Assembly: GCA_964412105.1 (NCBI GenBank)
Contig: CAYPNM010000031.1
Location: 1-36,628, forward strand
Source: JAKAGZ01 sp964412105
GTDB taxonomy: Bacteria; Bacteroidota; Ignavibacteria; Ignavibacteriales; Ignavibacteriaceae
DNA length: 36,628 bases
Direction of reading: 5' to 3'
Shown here: one piece after another, positions 25,082-33,698 of the stretch
How the letters are laid out: each line of letters starts with the position of its first letter
Position numbering within the stretch: the first letter of the stretch is position 1
The notes under the pieces: model-generated
Database searches by the model: none
What the model was told of the DNA's origin: nothing
The model's input: the letters and a program-made list of their open reading frames with translations, nothing else
Position numbers and translations under genes: made by a program

Positions 25082-27529
25082 ATGAATGAAATATATCTCA
25101 AAAGAGTGCATACAATTTTATTGCTCATTTTTATTTACAGTTTCAGTTTAGCGGCTCAAGACAATTCAAAAGTTTTCTTAAATGTAAAAACAAGAAATTA
25201 TGATCAAAAGAATGTGAAGCTATATTTAAGTTTTGATTTTCGTAATCAGGAAGTGATAGGGAAAGAAGAATTTACTTTTGCACCGCTCACGAACAATTTT
25301 GAGAAGCTGATTCTTCATAGCAAAACTACAAAGGTTTCATCAGTAAAATACAATAATGAAAATCTGGTTTATTCTCAGGATAATGGTCTCCTTTATATTA
25401 ATTTTGGTAAAGATTTGGATATTAACCAAAATGCAACCGTGACGATTGAATATACTGCTTACCCGAGTGCAGGATTGTTTTTTTTCTTCCCGACGAAAGA
25501 AAACCCTGAAATTCCTTATCAGATCTGGTCACAGGGAGAAGGAACGGATAATCGTTATTGGTATCCTGCTTATGATGAACCTGATGATAAATTAACCTCT
25601 GAGATTATTGCCACCGTTCCCGATAGTTTAATAGCTATTTCAAATGGAGATTTAATATCGGTTACTCAAAATTCATCTGCCAAAACAAAAACTTTTGATT
25701 GGAAGATGGATCAGATCCATTCAAATTATTTGACAACATTAATTGTGGGCGATTTTGTTACAATAAAGGAAAGGCTGCGTGGAACCACCTTGGAATATAA
25801 TTTGCCAAAGCAATGGAAAGACAAATACAATTATTTTTATGGAAGAACTCCACAAATGCTTCAATTTTATTCAAACTATATTTGTCCATACCCCTATTCA
25901 CGTTATGCCCAAACAACTGTTCAGGATTTTCTTTACGGTGGAATGGAAAATATTACCGCAACAACTTTGAACAAACGACTTCTTCATGATGAAAAAGCAG
26001 TACCTAATTACAGTGCCGATGGCCTGATTGCACACGAATTTGCTCATCAATGGTTTGGTGATCTGTTAACCTGCAAAACCTGGCAACATACTTGGCTTAA
26101 TGAAGGCTTTGCAACTTACTTCACTGATTTATGGACTGAGAATGAATATGGAAAAGACGAGTTTCGATACCTGAGATATAATGAAAATATGTCTTACTTT
26201 GAGGAAGTCCAGGCGGAACCCTTAAAAAATATCAAGCGTGATTCGACCGGAATAATACCTGTTGAGATGAATGGAGGGAAAGCGTACGACAGAGGTGCTG
26301 CTGTCCTTAACAATTTAAGATATTATCTTGGTGATGAGGCCTTTCAGAAAGGAATTCAGCATTACGTTTCTGAATATAAAGATTCGGCAGTCGTTACAGA
26401 AGATTTCCGAAAAGCCATGCAAGAAGCAACCGGGAAAGATCTCAAACAGTTTTTTAATCAATGGATTTACGGAGCCGGCTTTCCTGTATATGATGTATCA
26501 TATAAATGGGATGAAAACACAAAAAAACTTGCTCTGATTGTAAAGCAGGTTCAGGAACAACTTCCGGCTGTAGGTTTATTTACTGCGCCAGTATTAGTGG
26601 AAATTGTTGCAGGCAGGCAGGACATTCAAAAAGAATTAATGATAAGTCAGAAGGAAGAATCCTTTACATTTGATTGTAACGAAAAACCACAGATGGTTCG
26701 TTTTAATAAATATTTCCGGACGCTTTGTGTGGTCCATATTCAAAAAGATTTTGATGAACTTGTATACCAGCTTCAATATGACGATGATGTAACAGGCAGA
26801 ATTTCAGCTGCCTTGGCATTATCAAATTTTGGTGAAAAAGCCATACCCTATCTTGAAAGAACTATTTTAAGAGATAATTTTTACGGTGTAAGGATTACTG
26901 CCGTGCAAAGCCTTAGGAAGATAGATCGTCCTTCAGTTTATAAACCTCTTGTTGAAGCTGCTGATGATCCCGATGCAAGAGTGAGAGAAGAAGCGGTTAA
27001 ATCCCTTTCGATTTTCCATAACGATGAAAACGGGAAGTTCCTTGCTTATAAATTTAATACTGAAACAAACGATTACGTTAAAGGCGCGGCAGCCTTTTCA
27101 ATTATTACAATTCGAATGAAGGATGCTATTGAATTTGCGGAAAAAGCATTGACACTTGGTTCACATCGAAATATAATAAGAAGATATATTTTCGAAGGTC
27201 TTAATAATTTAAAAGACCCGCGTTCAATTAATCTGACAAAAAAATATGTTAATTATAAATACAGCTATGGCGGAATGCATTTGCTGGATATCGTTGCGCT
27301 TGATTGTGCAATGAATTTTGCAAAAACTAACAGAAAAGAAGTTATTGATGCGGTAACAGAAGCACTTAAAAATCCATACTTCAGGACCAGAAACCATGCT
27401 GCTGATCTCCTTGTCCAATTGAATGCAAAAGAAAAATTGCCGCTTCTAAAAGAAATAGCAAAGAATGAAAGAAGGCAGGTTGTTCTTAGGACACTTGAAA
27501 ACGATATTAAAAAATTAGAAGGGAAATAA
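25082..27529 (+). CDS. Secreted M1 family aminopeptidase with HEAT-like C-terminal repeats
   Basis: Exported zinc aminopeptidase of the gluzincin M1 family. The 815 residues (from the ATG at 25082) start with a signal peptide ending S-L-A-A-Q near residue 26. A TTG at 25040 would put 14 polar residues in front of it, so I prefer the ATG. The exopeptidase motif reads G-G-M-E-N near 285. Zinc ligands are H318 and H322 in H-E-F-A-H, with E341 in N-E-G-F-A-T, the exact 18-residue M1 spacing. The catalytic part ends near 545. The rest (about 565-815) consists of HEAT/PBS-lyase-like helical repeats (for example D-D-P-D-A-R-V-R-E-E-A-V-K-S-L) in place of the ERAP-type C-terminal domain. Confidence 0.94.
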   Translation: MNEIYLKRVHTILLLIFIYSFSLAAQDNSKVFLNVKTRNYDQKNVKLYLSFDFRNQEVIGKEEFTFAPLTNNFEKLILHSKTTKVSSVKYNNENLVYSQDNGLLYINFGKDLDINQNATVTIEYTAYPSAGLFFFFPTKENPEIPYQIWSQGEGTDNRYWYPAYDEPDDKLTSEIIATVPDSLIAISNGDLISVTQNSSAKTKTFDWKMDQIHSNYLTTLIVGDFVTIKERLRGTTLEYNLPKQWKDKYNYFYGRTPQMLQFYSNYICPYPYSRYAQTTVQDFLYGGMENITATTLNKRLLHDEKAVPNYSADGLIAHEFAHQWFGDLLTCKTWQHTWLNEGFATYFTDLWTENEYGKDEFRYLRYNENMSYFEEVQAEPLKNIKRDSTGIIPVEMNGGKAYDRGAAVLNNLRYYLGDEAFQKGIQHYVSEYKDSAVVTEDFRKAMQEATGKDLKQFFNQWIYGAGFPVYDVSYKWDENTKKLALIVKQVQEQLPAVGLFTAPVLVEIVAGRQDIQKELMISQKEESFTFDCNEKPQMVRFNKYFRTLCVVHIQKDFDELVYQLQYDDDVTGRISAALALSNFGEKAIPYLERTILRDNFYGVRITAVQSLRKIDRPSVYKPLVEAADDPDARVREEAVKSLSIFHNDENGKFLAYKFNTETNDYVKGAAAFSIITIRMKDAIEFAEKALTLGSHRNIIRRYIFEGLNNLKDPRSINLTKKYVNYKYSYGGMHLLDIVALDCAMNFAKTNRKEVIDAVTEALKNPYFRTRNHAADLLVQLNAKEKLPLLKEIAKNERRQVVLRTLENDIKKLEGK

Positions 27530-27660
27530 AGAATTATTCCTGTAATAAATCAATAATATTCATCCTTGTGCGCCTGCTGCAGTAGCAGTTGTGTAAATAA
27601 CTTACTCTCGGAAAACAATACAGACTCAAATCGGCATTATAATTTAAGTTCGGGATTATA

Positions 27661-27691
27661 CTGAACTCTGATACAGAATCGAGTAGTTCAG
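27661..27691. repeat. Inverted repeat CTGAACT-N17-AGTTCAG
   Basis: Perfect 7-bp arms at 27661-27667 and 27685-27691 inside the M1/pepF gap. It has no T-tract, so it is not a terminator. It may be a protein-binding site or a stem of a transcript. Confidence 0.4.
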
Positions 27692-27759
27692 ATGTGAAAT
27701 TATATAGATCTGCATAATATTACCCTGATTCGCCTGCTTCCTAAATACCCTTCAGGTAC

Positions 27760-27803
27760 TCTCTGAAAACGTTCTGAAATCGTTCTGAAAACGTTCTGAA
27801 AAC
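27760..27803 (+). repeat. Four tandem copies of an 11-bp unit, GTTCTGAAAAC
   Basis: Copies at 27760-27770 (TCTCTGAAAAC), 27771-27781 (GTTCTGAAATC), 27782-27792 and 27793-27803 (both GTTCTGAAAAC), followed by a partial GTTGC. The junctions of the later copies create the palindrome AACGTT once per unit. An 11-bp period places each copy on about the same face of the helix. The array lies about 360 nt before pepF. Confidence 0.85.
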
Positions 27804-28165
27804 GTTGCAATAAGCCTTTACCCGGATTTAGATTACCCCCTGGCCTTTTAAGGGATGGCAAAAAGGGGAAATAAATTAGAGATGGCTGTACCTGATAAAA
27901 CCACAGAATAACAGGACAATTCCTTTACATTCTACTACCGGAAATGAATGCGCAACCAAGAATTCAGCGCAATTGCAGGCAGTGTATTCTAAATCTCCTA
28001 TATTGGCTAATAATCCAAAAGGCTGCAATTACTGTAATATATTAATTGAAACCCGAAACTATGCCAATTACAAATATTTATTTAAAATCACGTAAATATT
28101 TTGTAACTTCTACGTTGGCTTAAATCAATTTCCTGCATAAAAATTATAGGGGAAGTAAAAATTTT

Positions 28166-30040
28166 ATGAAAATGAGAAGAATTATTCACAGTACGCCTTT
28201 TCTATGCCATTCTGATAAAGATCCAATTTCTACAGCCGTTCCATTACCTTCAAGGTCTGAGATAGATGAAAAATATAAGTGGAATCTAAAAGATATTTAT
28301 CAATCAGAGGACCAATGGGATAAAGATTTCAATTGGGTTCAGGATAATATACGCAATTATAAAAATTTTGTCGGTAAGCTGAGCAACTCTGCCGTTGATC
28401 TTCTTAATTGTCTTAAGTTTGATGATGAAATGGGAATCAAGCTGCAAAGATTATATCTTTATTCAATGCTGGCAAAAGACAGTGATATGAGGGTAACAAA
28501 ATATCAGGCGATGAATGATAAAATCAAGAATCTTTATGCTCAGGTTTCGACAGAGGGTTCATTTATTCGGCCTGAAATTCTCTCAATTTCTGAAGACAAA
28601 ATTAACCAATTCTTAAACTCAGGCTATGAACTTAAGATATACAAACATTATATAGATGATATTTTAAGAACAAAACCGCATACACTTCCTCCCGATCAGG
28701 AAAAAATCCTTGCTCTTTCGTCTGAAACAACCCAGGTAGCTTATAATACGTTTTCTATGTTTACGAATGCCGATATGAAGTTTCCTGTTGTCGAGGATGA
28801 TGAGGGTAAACAAGTTGAGGTTTCTCATGGCCGTTATTATGCTGCTATGTATTCAAAAGATCGAAAATTCAGGGAAAGAGCGTATAAGAATTATTATAGA
28901 CCTTATATGGAATATGTTAATACCTTTTCATCTTTATTTAGCGGGAATTTAAAATCAAATATCTTTCATGCAAAAGCTCGAAATTATAATTCGGCAAGAG
29001 AAGCCGCTCTCGATAACAATAACATCCCGGTTTCGGTTTATGATAATCTAATTGAAAGTACGAATTTGAATTTAAAACCACTGCACAGGTGGGCGGAGTT
29101 AAAGAAAAAGTTATTAAAAGTTGAAGCACTTCATCCTTATGATACGTATGTTACTCTTTTTTCAATGAAAGAGAAAAAATATTCTTTTGAAGAAGCCAGG
29201 GAAATTATTTTCAAGGCATTAAATCCAATGGGAGATGAGTATCTAAAATCATTGCAAACAGCTTTTGATAAAAGGTGGATTGATGTATTTGAGACACAGG
29301 CTAAACGAAGTGGAGCATATTCATCCGGAACAACTTTTGGCATTCATCCCTATGTGCTGTTAAACTGGAATGATCTTTTAAATGATGTATTTACGCTTGC
29401 CCACGAAATGGGACATAATATGCATTCATATTATACGGGATTATCACAGCCTTATCCATATGCAAATTATACTATCTTTATTGCGGAGGTTGCATCTACT
29501 TTTAATGAAGCACTTTTGCTTAGTTATTTAATCAAAAACTCAGGTTCAAAAGAAGATAAATTATATCTACTTGAAAAGTATTTGAATAATATTACCACTA
29601 CGTTTTATCGACAGGTGATGTTTGCCGAATTTGAAGCTAATGCTTACAACTTATCTGAAAAAGGAGAGGCCTTGACTCATGAGGTCCTTTGTAAAATGTT
29701 TGGTGATCTTTATAAAAAATACTGGGGCCCGTCAATGGTGGTTGATGAAGAAGAAAGTTATACATGGGCAAGAGTTCCGCACTTTTATTATAATTTTTAC
29801 GTATATCAATATGCTACAGGTTTTGCGGCCTCTGAGACTTTATCCAACAAAGTTCTTGCGGATGGCAATACGGCTACAGGTAAGTATTTGAATTTGTTGA
29901 AATCCGGAAGCAGTGATTATTCAATTAATTTATTAAGGTCGGCTGGCGTTGATATGGAATCTCCGGAGCCCGTAATTGCTACTACACAAAGAATGAATCA
30001 GTTATTGGATGAGGTAGAAGCAATTATTTCCGGTGAATAA
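28166..30040 (+). CDS. pepF: Oligoendopeptidase F (M3 family)
   Basis: Cytoplasmic zinc peptidase that cleaves short peptides. The 624 residues include an M3 N-terminal oligopeptidase region (Y-K-W-N-L-K-D-I-Y at about 36-44 opens the conserved part) and the zinc motif H413-E-M-G-H417 with E441 (F-I-A-E-V-A-S-T-F-N-E). A late R-V-P-H-F-Y-Y-N-F-Y-V-Y-Q-Y-A-T-G block near the C-terminus is typical of PepF. The first 30 residues are not hydrophobic, so no signal peptide is predicted, but they are longer than I expect for PepF. AGGGG lies about 12 nt before the ATG. It is followed after 31 nt by the IMPDH/GMPR-like gene. Confidence 0.95.
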   Translation: MKMRRIIHSTPFLCHSDKDPISTAVPLPSRSEIDEKYKWNLKDIYQSEDQWDKDFNWVQDNIRNYKNFVGKLSNSAVDLLNCLKFDDEMGIKLQRLYLYSMLAKDSDMRVTKYQAMNDKIKNLYAQVSTEGSFIRPEILSISEDKINQFLNSGYELKIYKHYIDDILRTKPHTLPPDQEKILALSSETTQVAYNTFSMFTNADMKFPVVEDDEGKQVEVSHGRYYAAMYSKDRKFRERAYKNYYRPYMEYVNTFSSLFSGNLKSNIFHAKARNYNSAREAALDNNNIPVSVYDNLIESTNLNLKPLHRWAELKKKLLKVEALHPYDTYVTLFSMKEKKYSFEEAREIIFKALNPMGDEYLKSLQTAFDKRWIDVFETQAKRSGAYSSGTTFGIHPYVLLNWNDLLNDVFTLAHEMGHNMHSYYTGLSQPYPYANYTIFIAEVASTFNEALLLSYLIKNSGSKEDKLYLLEKYLNNITTTFYRQVMFAEFEANAYNLSEKGEALTHEVLCKMFGDLYKKYWGPSMVVDEEESYTWARVPHFYYNFYVYQYATGFAASETLSNKVLADGNTATGKYLNLLKSGSSDYSINLLRSAGVDMESPEPVIATTQRMNQLLDEVEAIISGE

Positions 30041-30071
30041 TTTATAAAGAATGCAAAGGAAAGATTAAAAA

Positions 30072-31088
30072 ATGAAAATATATACTAAAGTAGCTTTGAA
30101 TGATTTCAATCAGTCGTTAACTTATGATGATATTAGTTTAATTCCTACCGAAGTTTCCAGAATAAGATCGAGAACTGATGCAATAACTTCCTGCAGGTTT
30201 TTGGACCTCGATTTGCTTTTGCCGGTTATATCCAGTCCGATGGAATCTGTAACAGGTATTGAGATGGCAAAGGCATTGACTGATTTAGGTTGTCTGGGAA
30301 TTTTGAACAGATTTGACAGTTCATTAAAGGAACTTTTGACAAATAATAACAATGGGAAAAAAGTAAAAGCAATTTCAATAGCGCTCAGTTCTTCAAATAA
30401 TGAAATAGAGAAATTGGCGGAAGCAGGTTATATTATTTGTATTGATACTGCTAACGCTAACAATAATGAAGTGCTGAACAAAACCGAAGAAATTAAAAAG
30501 AGATTTGGTGCTAAAATAATTGTGGGAAATATTGCTCACGGCAGAAGTCTTGAGCAGCTTGAAAGCGCCGGCGCAGATGCAGTAAGAGTTGGAATTGGAA
30601 GCGGGAGTGTGTGCACAACCTCAATTCAAACAGGAATTGGAATAGGCCAGGTTTCATCATTGTTGAATGTATTATTTTCAAGAAAGGAAAAGAAGCTTAA
30701 TATAAAGATTATAGCTGATGGCGGAATTAAAAGTCCGGGAGATGTGGCTAAGGCGATTGCGCTTGGTGCCGATGCGGTAATGCTTGGAAGAATGCTCTCC
30801 GGCACAAGAGAAACACCCGGCGAGGTTATTAAATATAACGGGCAACTGTGGAAAAAGTATCGCGGCTCGGCATCCTTCGGAGTTAAAATGAGGAATGAGT
30901 TTATTGAAGGTGAAGAAACTATGGTTCCATATAAAGGCGTGGTAAAAAATGTTATTGATAATATTTCGGATGGTCTCAGAAGTTCAATGAGCTATATGAA
31001 TTGTTTTACTCTGGATGAATTGAGAGAAGTTGACACTTTTGCAGTTTTAAGTAATAGTTCTTACCTGGAGAGATTGCCTAAAACATAA
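30072..31088 (+). CDS. IMP dehydrogenase / GMP reductase family protein without CBS domains
   Basis: TIM-barrel purine nucleotide enzyme. The 338 residues lack the roughly 120-residue CBS pair found in most IMP dehydrogenases; the length is that of GMP reductase. The catalytic Cys C181 lies in the loop G-I-G-S-G-S-V-C-T-T-S (GxGSxCTT-type), followed by I-I-A-D-G-G-I-K and A-D-A-V-M-L-G-R-M-L. The flap E-G-E-E-T-M-V-P-Y-K-G resembles GMP reductase, whereas Y-R-G-S-A-S resembles IMPDH's YRGMGS, and the Arg-Tyr pair used by IMPDH is not obvious. Early motifs are also altered (S-S-P-M-E-S for the usual MD). Whether it makes XMP or reduces GMP to IMP is undecided. It is convergent with copA. Confidence 0.85.
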   Translation: MKIYTKVALNDFNQSLTYDDISLIPTEVSRIRSRTDAITSCRFLDLDLLLPVISSPMESVTGIEMAKALTDLGCLGILNRFDSSLKELLTNNNNGKKVKAISIALSSSNNEIEKLAEAGYIICIDTANANNNEVLNKTEEIKKRFGAKIIVGNIAHGRSLEQLESAGADAVRVGIGSGSVCTTSIQTGIGIGQVSSLLNVLFSRKEKKLNIKIIADGGIKSPGDVAKAIALGADAVMLGRMLSGTRETPGEVIKYNGQLWKKYRGSASFGVKMRNEFIEGEETMVPYKGVVKNVIDNISDGLRSSMSYMNCFTLDELREVDTFAVLSNSSYLERLPKT

Positions 31089-31118
31089 AATATATGTTAA
31101 ATATGCTTCTAATTTGTG

Positions 31119-33374
31119 TCACCGGCTTTTGAAATTTTTTAACCTCAATGAATTGCTAACCACAGATACTGAACTCAATGACATTGCAAATGCTGCGAAC
31201 ATAGGATTAAGCATTCCAAGTGCCGCAAGAGGTATTCCAATAGTATTATAAATAAATGCCCAGAATAAATTTTGTTTAATAATTGTAATGGTTCTCTTTG
31301 AAAGTCTTATTGCACCGACCACACCGCTAAGGTTTCCGCTAATTAAAACTATTGAGCCTGTTTCCATTGCGATATCAGTTCCGCTGCCAATTGCAATACC
31401 TACATCACTTTGAGCAAGTGCAGGTGCATCGTTTATACCATCTCCTACCATAGCTACAATCTGATTATTTTCCTGGTATTTTTTTATAGCATTAGCCTTG
31501 TTATCAGGCATTACTTCTGCTTCAAATAAATCAATTCCAATTCTCGTTGCTATACTTTTTGCAGTACTATAATTATCACCTGTTATCATTATGGTTTTAA
31601 TACCCATTTCTTTCAGCTCTTTAATAGCTTCTTCTGAGTCAATTTTAATCGGGTCTTCTATCCCAATTAGTCCTTTGAGTTTTCCATCTATATTTATATA
31701 TACAATTGTTTTGCCTGATTGAGACAATTGTATTATTTCATTTTTGAATATCTCTGCATTAGTCGAATAATCATCCATCAATTTTTTATTTCCTATAACA
31801 ATGGATTTACCATCAATCACTGCAGTAATTCCCTGTCCCGTAATACTGCTGAATGATTCTGGTTCTATTAGATCTATTTCCTTGTTTTTAGCATATTTTA
31901 ATATTGATTCTGCAATTGGATGCTCCGATTTCTTTTCCGCAGAAGCAGTCAGCAATAACAACTCAATTTCTGAAATATCATTTGTGAAAATCTCCGTAAC
32001 TGCCGGTTCACCTTCAGTTATTGTACCCGTTTTGTCAAATATTACTGTTTTAATCTTGTGAGCTAGTTCAAGGCTTGAACCATTTTTAATTAATATGCCA
32101 AGTTGTGCACCCTTACCTGTTCCGACCATAAGAGCCGTGGGAGTAGCTAATCCTAGCGCACAAGGGCAGGCTATTATTAACACAGCTACAAAATTTATTA
32201 CAGCGGAATTGACAACATTACTTCCACCAAAAATCATCCAGAGCATAAATGTTAATATAGCTGCGCCTATTACTGCAGGAACGAAAATTGAGGCAACCTT
32301 GTCAGCTAAATTTTGTATAGGTGCCTTTGAACCTTGTGCTTCTTCCACCATTTTTATTATTTGCCCAAGGACAGAATTGTCTCCGATTTCGGTTATTTCA
32401 AATTCAAATGAACCTGTTTTATTTATTGTTCCGCCAATTACATGATCACCACTCTTTTTTTCTATCGGCCTGCTCTCACCGGTTATCATAGATTCGTCAA
32501 GAACCGAGCTGCCTAAGACTATTTTCCCGTCAGCGGGGATTTTCCCGCCCGGTTTAATAATTACGATGTCTCCTTTTTGCAGCTCATCTATTTTTATTTC
32601 TATTTCCTTCTGCGCTCTTTTTACAAGAGCGGTTTTTGGTTTAAGGCCCATCAATTTTTTAATTGCAGTATTTGCCTTTGATTTTGCTTTTGATTCAAGC
32701 CATCGACCCATTAATATCAGAGTAATTATTACAACTGCAGTATCGAAGTATACGTGAGGTTGATCACCCGGCTTTAATATTAAGCTAGGAAATAATGTAA
32801 TTATAAGGCTGAACAGGAAAGCGGCTCCCGTTCCAACTGCAACAAGAGAGTTCATATCAGCCGAAAAATGCTTCAGGTTGTTCCAGAAAATCTCGAAAAA
32901 CCTTTTTCCTGGAATAAATATTACAGGTATGGTCAGAACCAGCAAAATTTTATTAAACTGATCAATTGATAATGGGATTATCTCTCTGAATTTTACAAAA
33001 GATATTCCCATACTTATTATGACTATCGGAATCGTTAATACCAATGCAAAAATAAAGTCTTTCTTCAACCTTTTTTCGTAATCCGAGTGCTGCTCTTCAT
33101 AGTTCTTGGTATTGTCAGGTTTTTTTCCCTCCGGATTAATATCAGTAAGATTTATTGTATATCCGGCATCTTCAACGATCTTTTCAATTTCTTTTAGGTC
33201 AACTTCTTTCGGATTATATTCAAAGGAAGCTTTCTCAGAGGCAAAATTGACCGTAACATTTTTTATTCCTTCAACTTTTGAAATAGCTTTTTCAACCCTG
33301 GCAACACAACTTGCACAAGTCATTCCTTCAACCGGTGCTGAAATTTTCTTTGCCTTTACATTAATATCTTCCAT
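31119..33374 (-). CDS. copA: Copper-translocating P1B-type ATPase CopA
   Basis: Inner-membrane ATPase that exports Cu(I) to the periplasm. Counted from the ATG at 33374 (751 residues), one N-terminal HMA domain carries G-M-T-C-A-S-C (Cys 20 and 23), followed by eight predicted membrane helices. The actuator motif T-G-E-S is near 298, the membrane metal-binding C-P-C at 403-405 (A-C-P-C-A-L-G-L-A-T-P-T-A), the phosphorylation site D447-K-T-G-T, and the nucleotide-domain S-E-H-P near 483-486, with G-D-G-I-N-D-A-P-A-L later. C-P-C plus the C-terminal membrane residues fits the Cu(I) subgroup. A TTG at 33386 is an alternative start. It lies downstream of copZ in the same operon. Confidence 0.95.
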   Translation of the reverse strand: MEDINVKAKKISAPVEGMTCASCVARVEKAISKVEGIKNVTVNFASEKASFEYNPKEVDLKEIEKIVEDAGYTINLTDINPEGKKPDNTKNYEEQHSDYEKRLKKDFIFALVLTIPIVIISMGISFVKFREIIPLSIDQFNKILLVLTIPVIFIPGKRFFEIFWNNLKHFSADMNSLVAVGTGAAFLFSLIITLFPSLILKPGDQPHVYFDTAVVIITLILMGRWLESKAKSKANTAIKKLMGLKPKTALVKRAQKEIEIKIDELQKGDIVIIKPGGKIPADGKIVLGSSVLDESMITGESRPIEKKSGDHVIGGTINKTGSFEFEITEIGDNSVLGQIIKMVEEAQGSKAPIQNLADKVASIFVPAVIGAAILTFMLWMIFGGSNVVNSAVINFVAVLIIACPCALGLATPTALMVGTGKGAQLGILIKNGSSLELAHKIKTVIFDKTGTITEGEPAVTEIFTNDISEIELLLLTASAEKKSEHPIAESILKYAKNKEIDLIEPESFSSITGQGITAVIDGKSIVIGNKKLMDDYSTNAEIFKNEIIQLSQSGKTIVYINIDGKLKGLIGIEDPIKIDSEEAIKELKEMGIKTIMITGDNYSTAKSIATRIGIDLFEAEVMPDNKANAIKKYQENNQIVAMVGDGINDAPALAQSDVGIAIGSGTDIAMETGSIVLISGNLSGVVGAIRLSKRTITIIKQNLFWAFIYNTIGIPLAALGMLNPMFAAFAMSLSSVSVVSNSLRLKNFKSR

Positions 33375-33408
33375 AATCTTGCTCAATTTAAATTATAAAC
33401 ATTCAGAA

Positions 33409-33606
33409 TCAGACTAATTTATAACCTGCAGATTCAATAGCCTCTTTAAGTTTATCTTCTGTTATTTTACTTTCGTCGTATTCGACTTCCGCTGAACCTA
33501 TTTTTACATCCTTAACATTCAAATTCAATTTTGAAAGTTCACTTTTTACTGCGTGTACGCAGTGTTGACAGGACATGCCTTCAATATTTAATTTTTTTGT
33601 AGTCAT
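33409..33606 (-). CDS. copZ: CopZ-like copper chaperone (HMA domain)
   Basis: A 65-residue cytoplasmic metallochaperone with the metal-binding motif G-M-S-C-Q-H-C (Cys 13 and 16) and the beta-alpha-beta-beta-alpha-beta fold expected for HMA domains; the length matches CopZ. It starts at an ATG behind GAGGT. It would deliver Cu(I) to CopA, encoded about 34 nt downstream. Its sequence is unusually close to the HMA domain of the upstream AraC-type regulator, without gaps. Co2+ or Zn2+ specificity cannot be excluded by the CxxC motif alone; the CopA neighbour supports copper. Confidence 0.92.
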   Translation of the reverse strand: MTTKKLNIEGMSCQHCVHAVKSELSKLNLNVKDVKIGSAEVEYDESKITEDKLKEAIESAGYKLV

Positions 33607-33627
33607 AGCGATACCTCATATGTTTTT

Positions 33628-33645
33628 ATTTTACAGGATTAAAAT
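33628..33645. promoter_or_regulatory. Inverted repeat ATTTTA-N6-TAAAAT upstream of copZ
   Basis: Perfect 6-bp arms (33628-33633 and 33640-33645), spacer CAGGAT, in the 92-bp gap between the HMA-AraC gene and copZ, ending 22 nt before the copZ start. It is well placed to be an operator of the copper genes. On the minus strand the TAAAAT could double as a -10 element, but no good -35 is seen. Confidence 0.35.
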
Positions 33646-33698
33646 ATTAAATAATAATGGTAAGTTGTTATAATAAAGAGATTAAAGTTTATAGAATT

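Larger units (their letters stand above)
27530..28165. other. 636-bp gap between the M1 gene and pepF
   Basis: This is the longest gene-free stretch in the window. I find no frame with a ribosome site or family likeness; short frames such as those starting at 27881 and 27947 stop quickly. It contains an 11-bp tandem repeat and a hairpin (both listed), a small CTGCT-GCAGT-AGCAG hairpin near 27575, and locally higher GC than other gaps. It could hold an unannotated RNA or a decayed element. Confidence 0.5.

Noticed and set aside
27760..27803. CRISPR array
   Set aside because: The units are 11 bp and directly adjacent, without unique spacers, and no cas genes are present.
27881..28100. Degraded coding sequence in the M1/pepF gap
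   Set aside because: I read several frames by eye; all break quickly and show no recognisable protein segment.
32095..32445. 116-codon plus-strand frame inside copA
   Set aside because: Opposite-strand shadow of the conserved membrane and CPC region of CopA.
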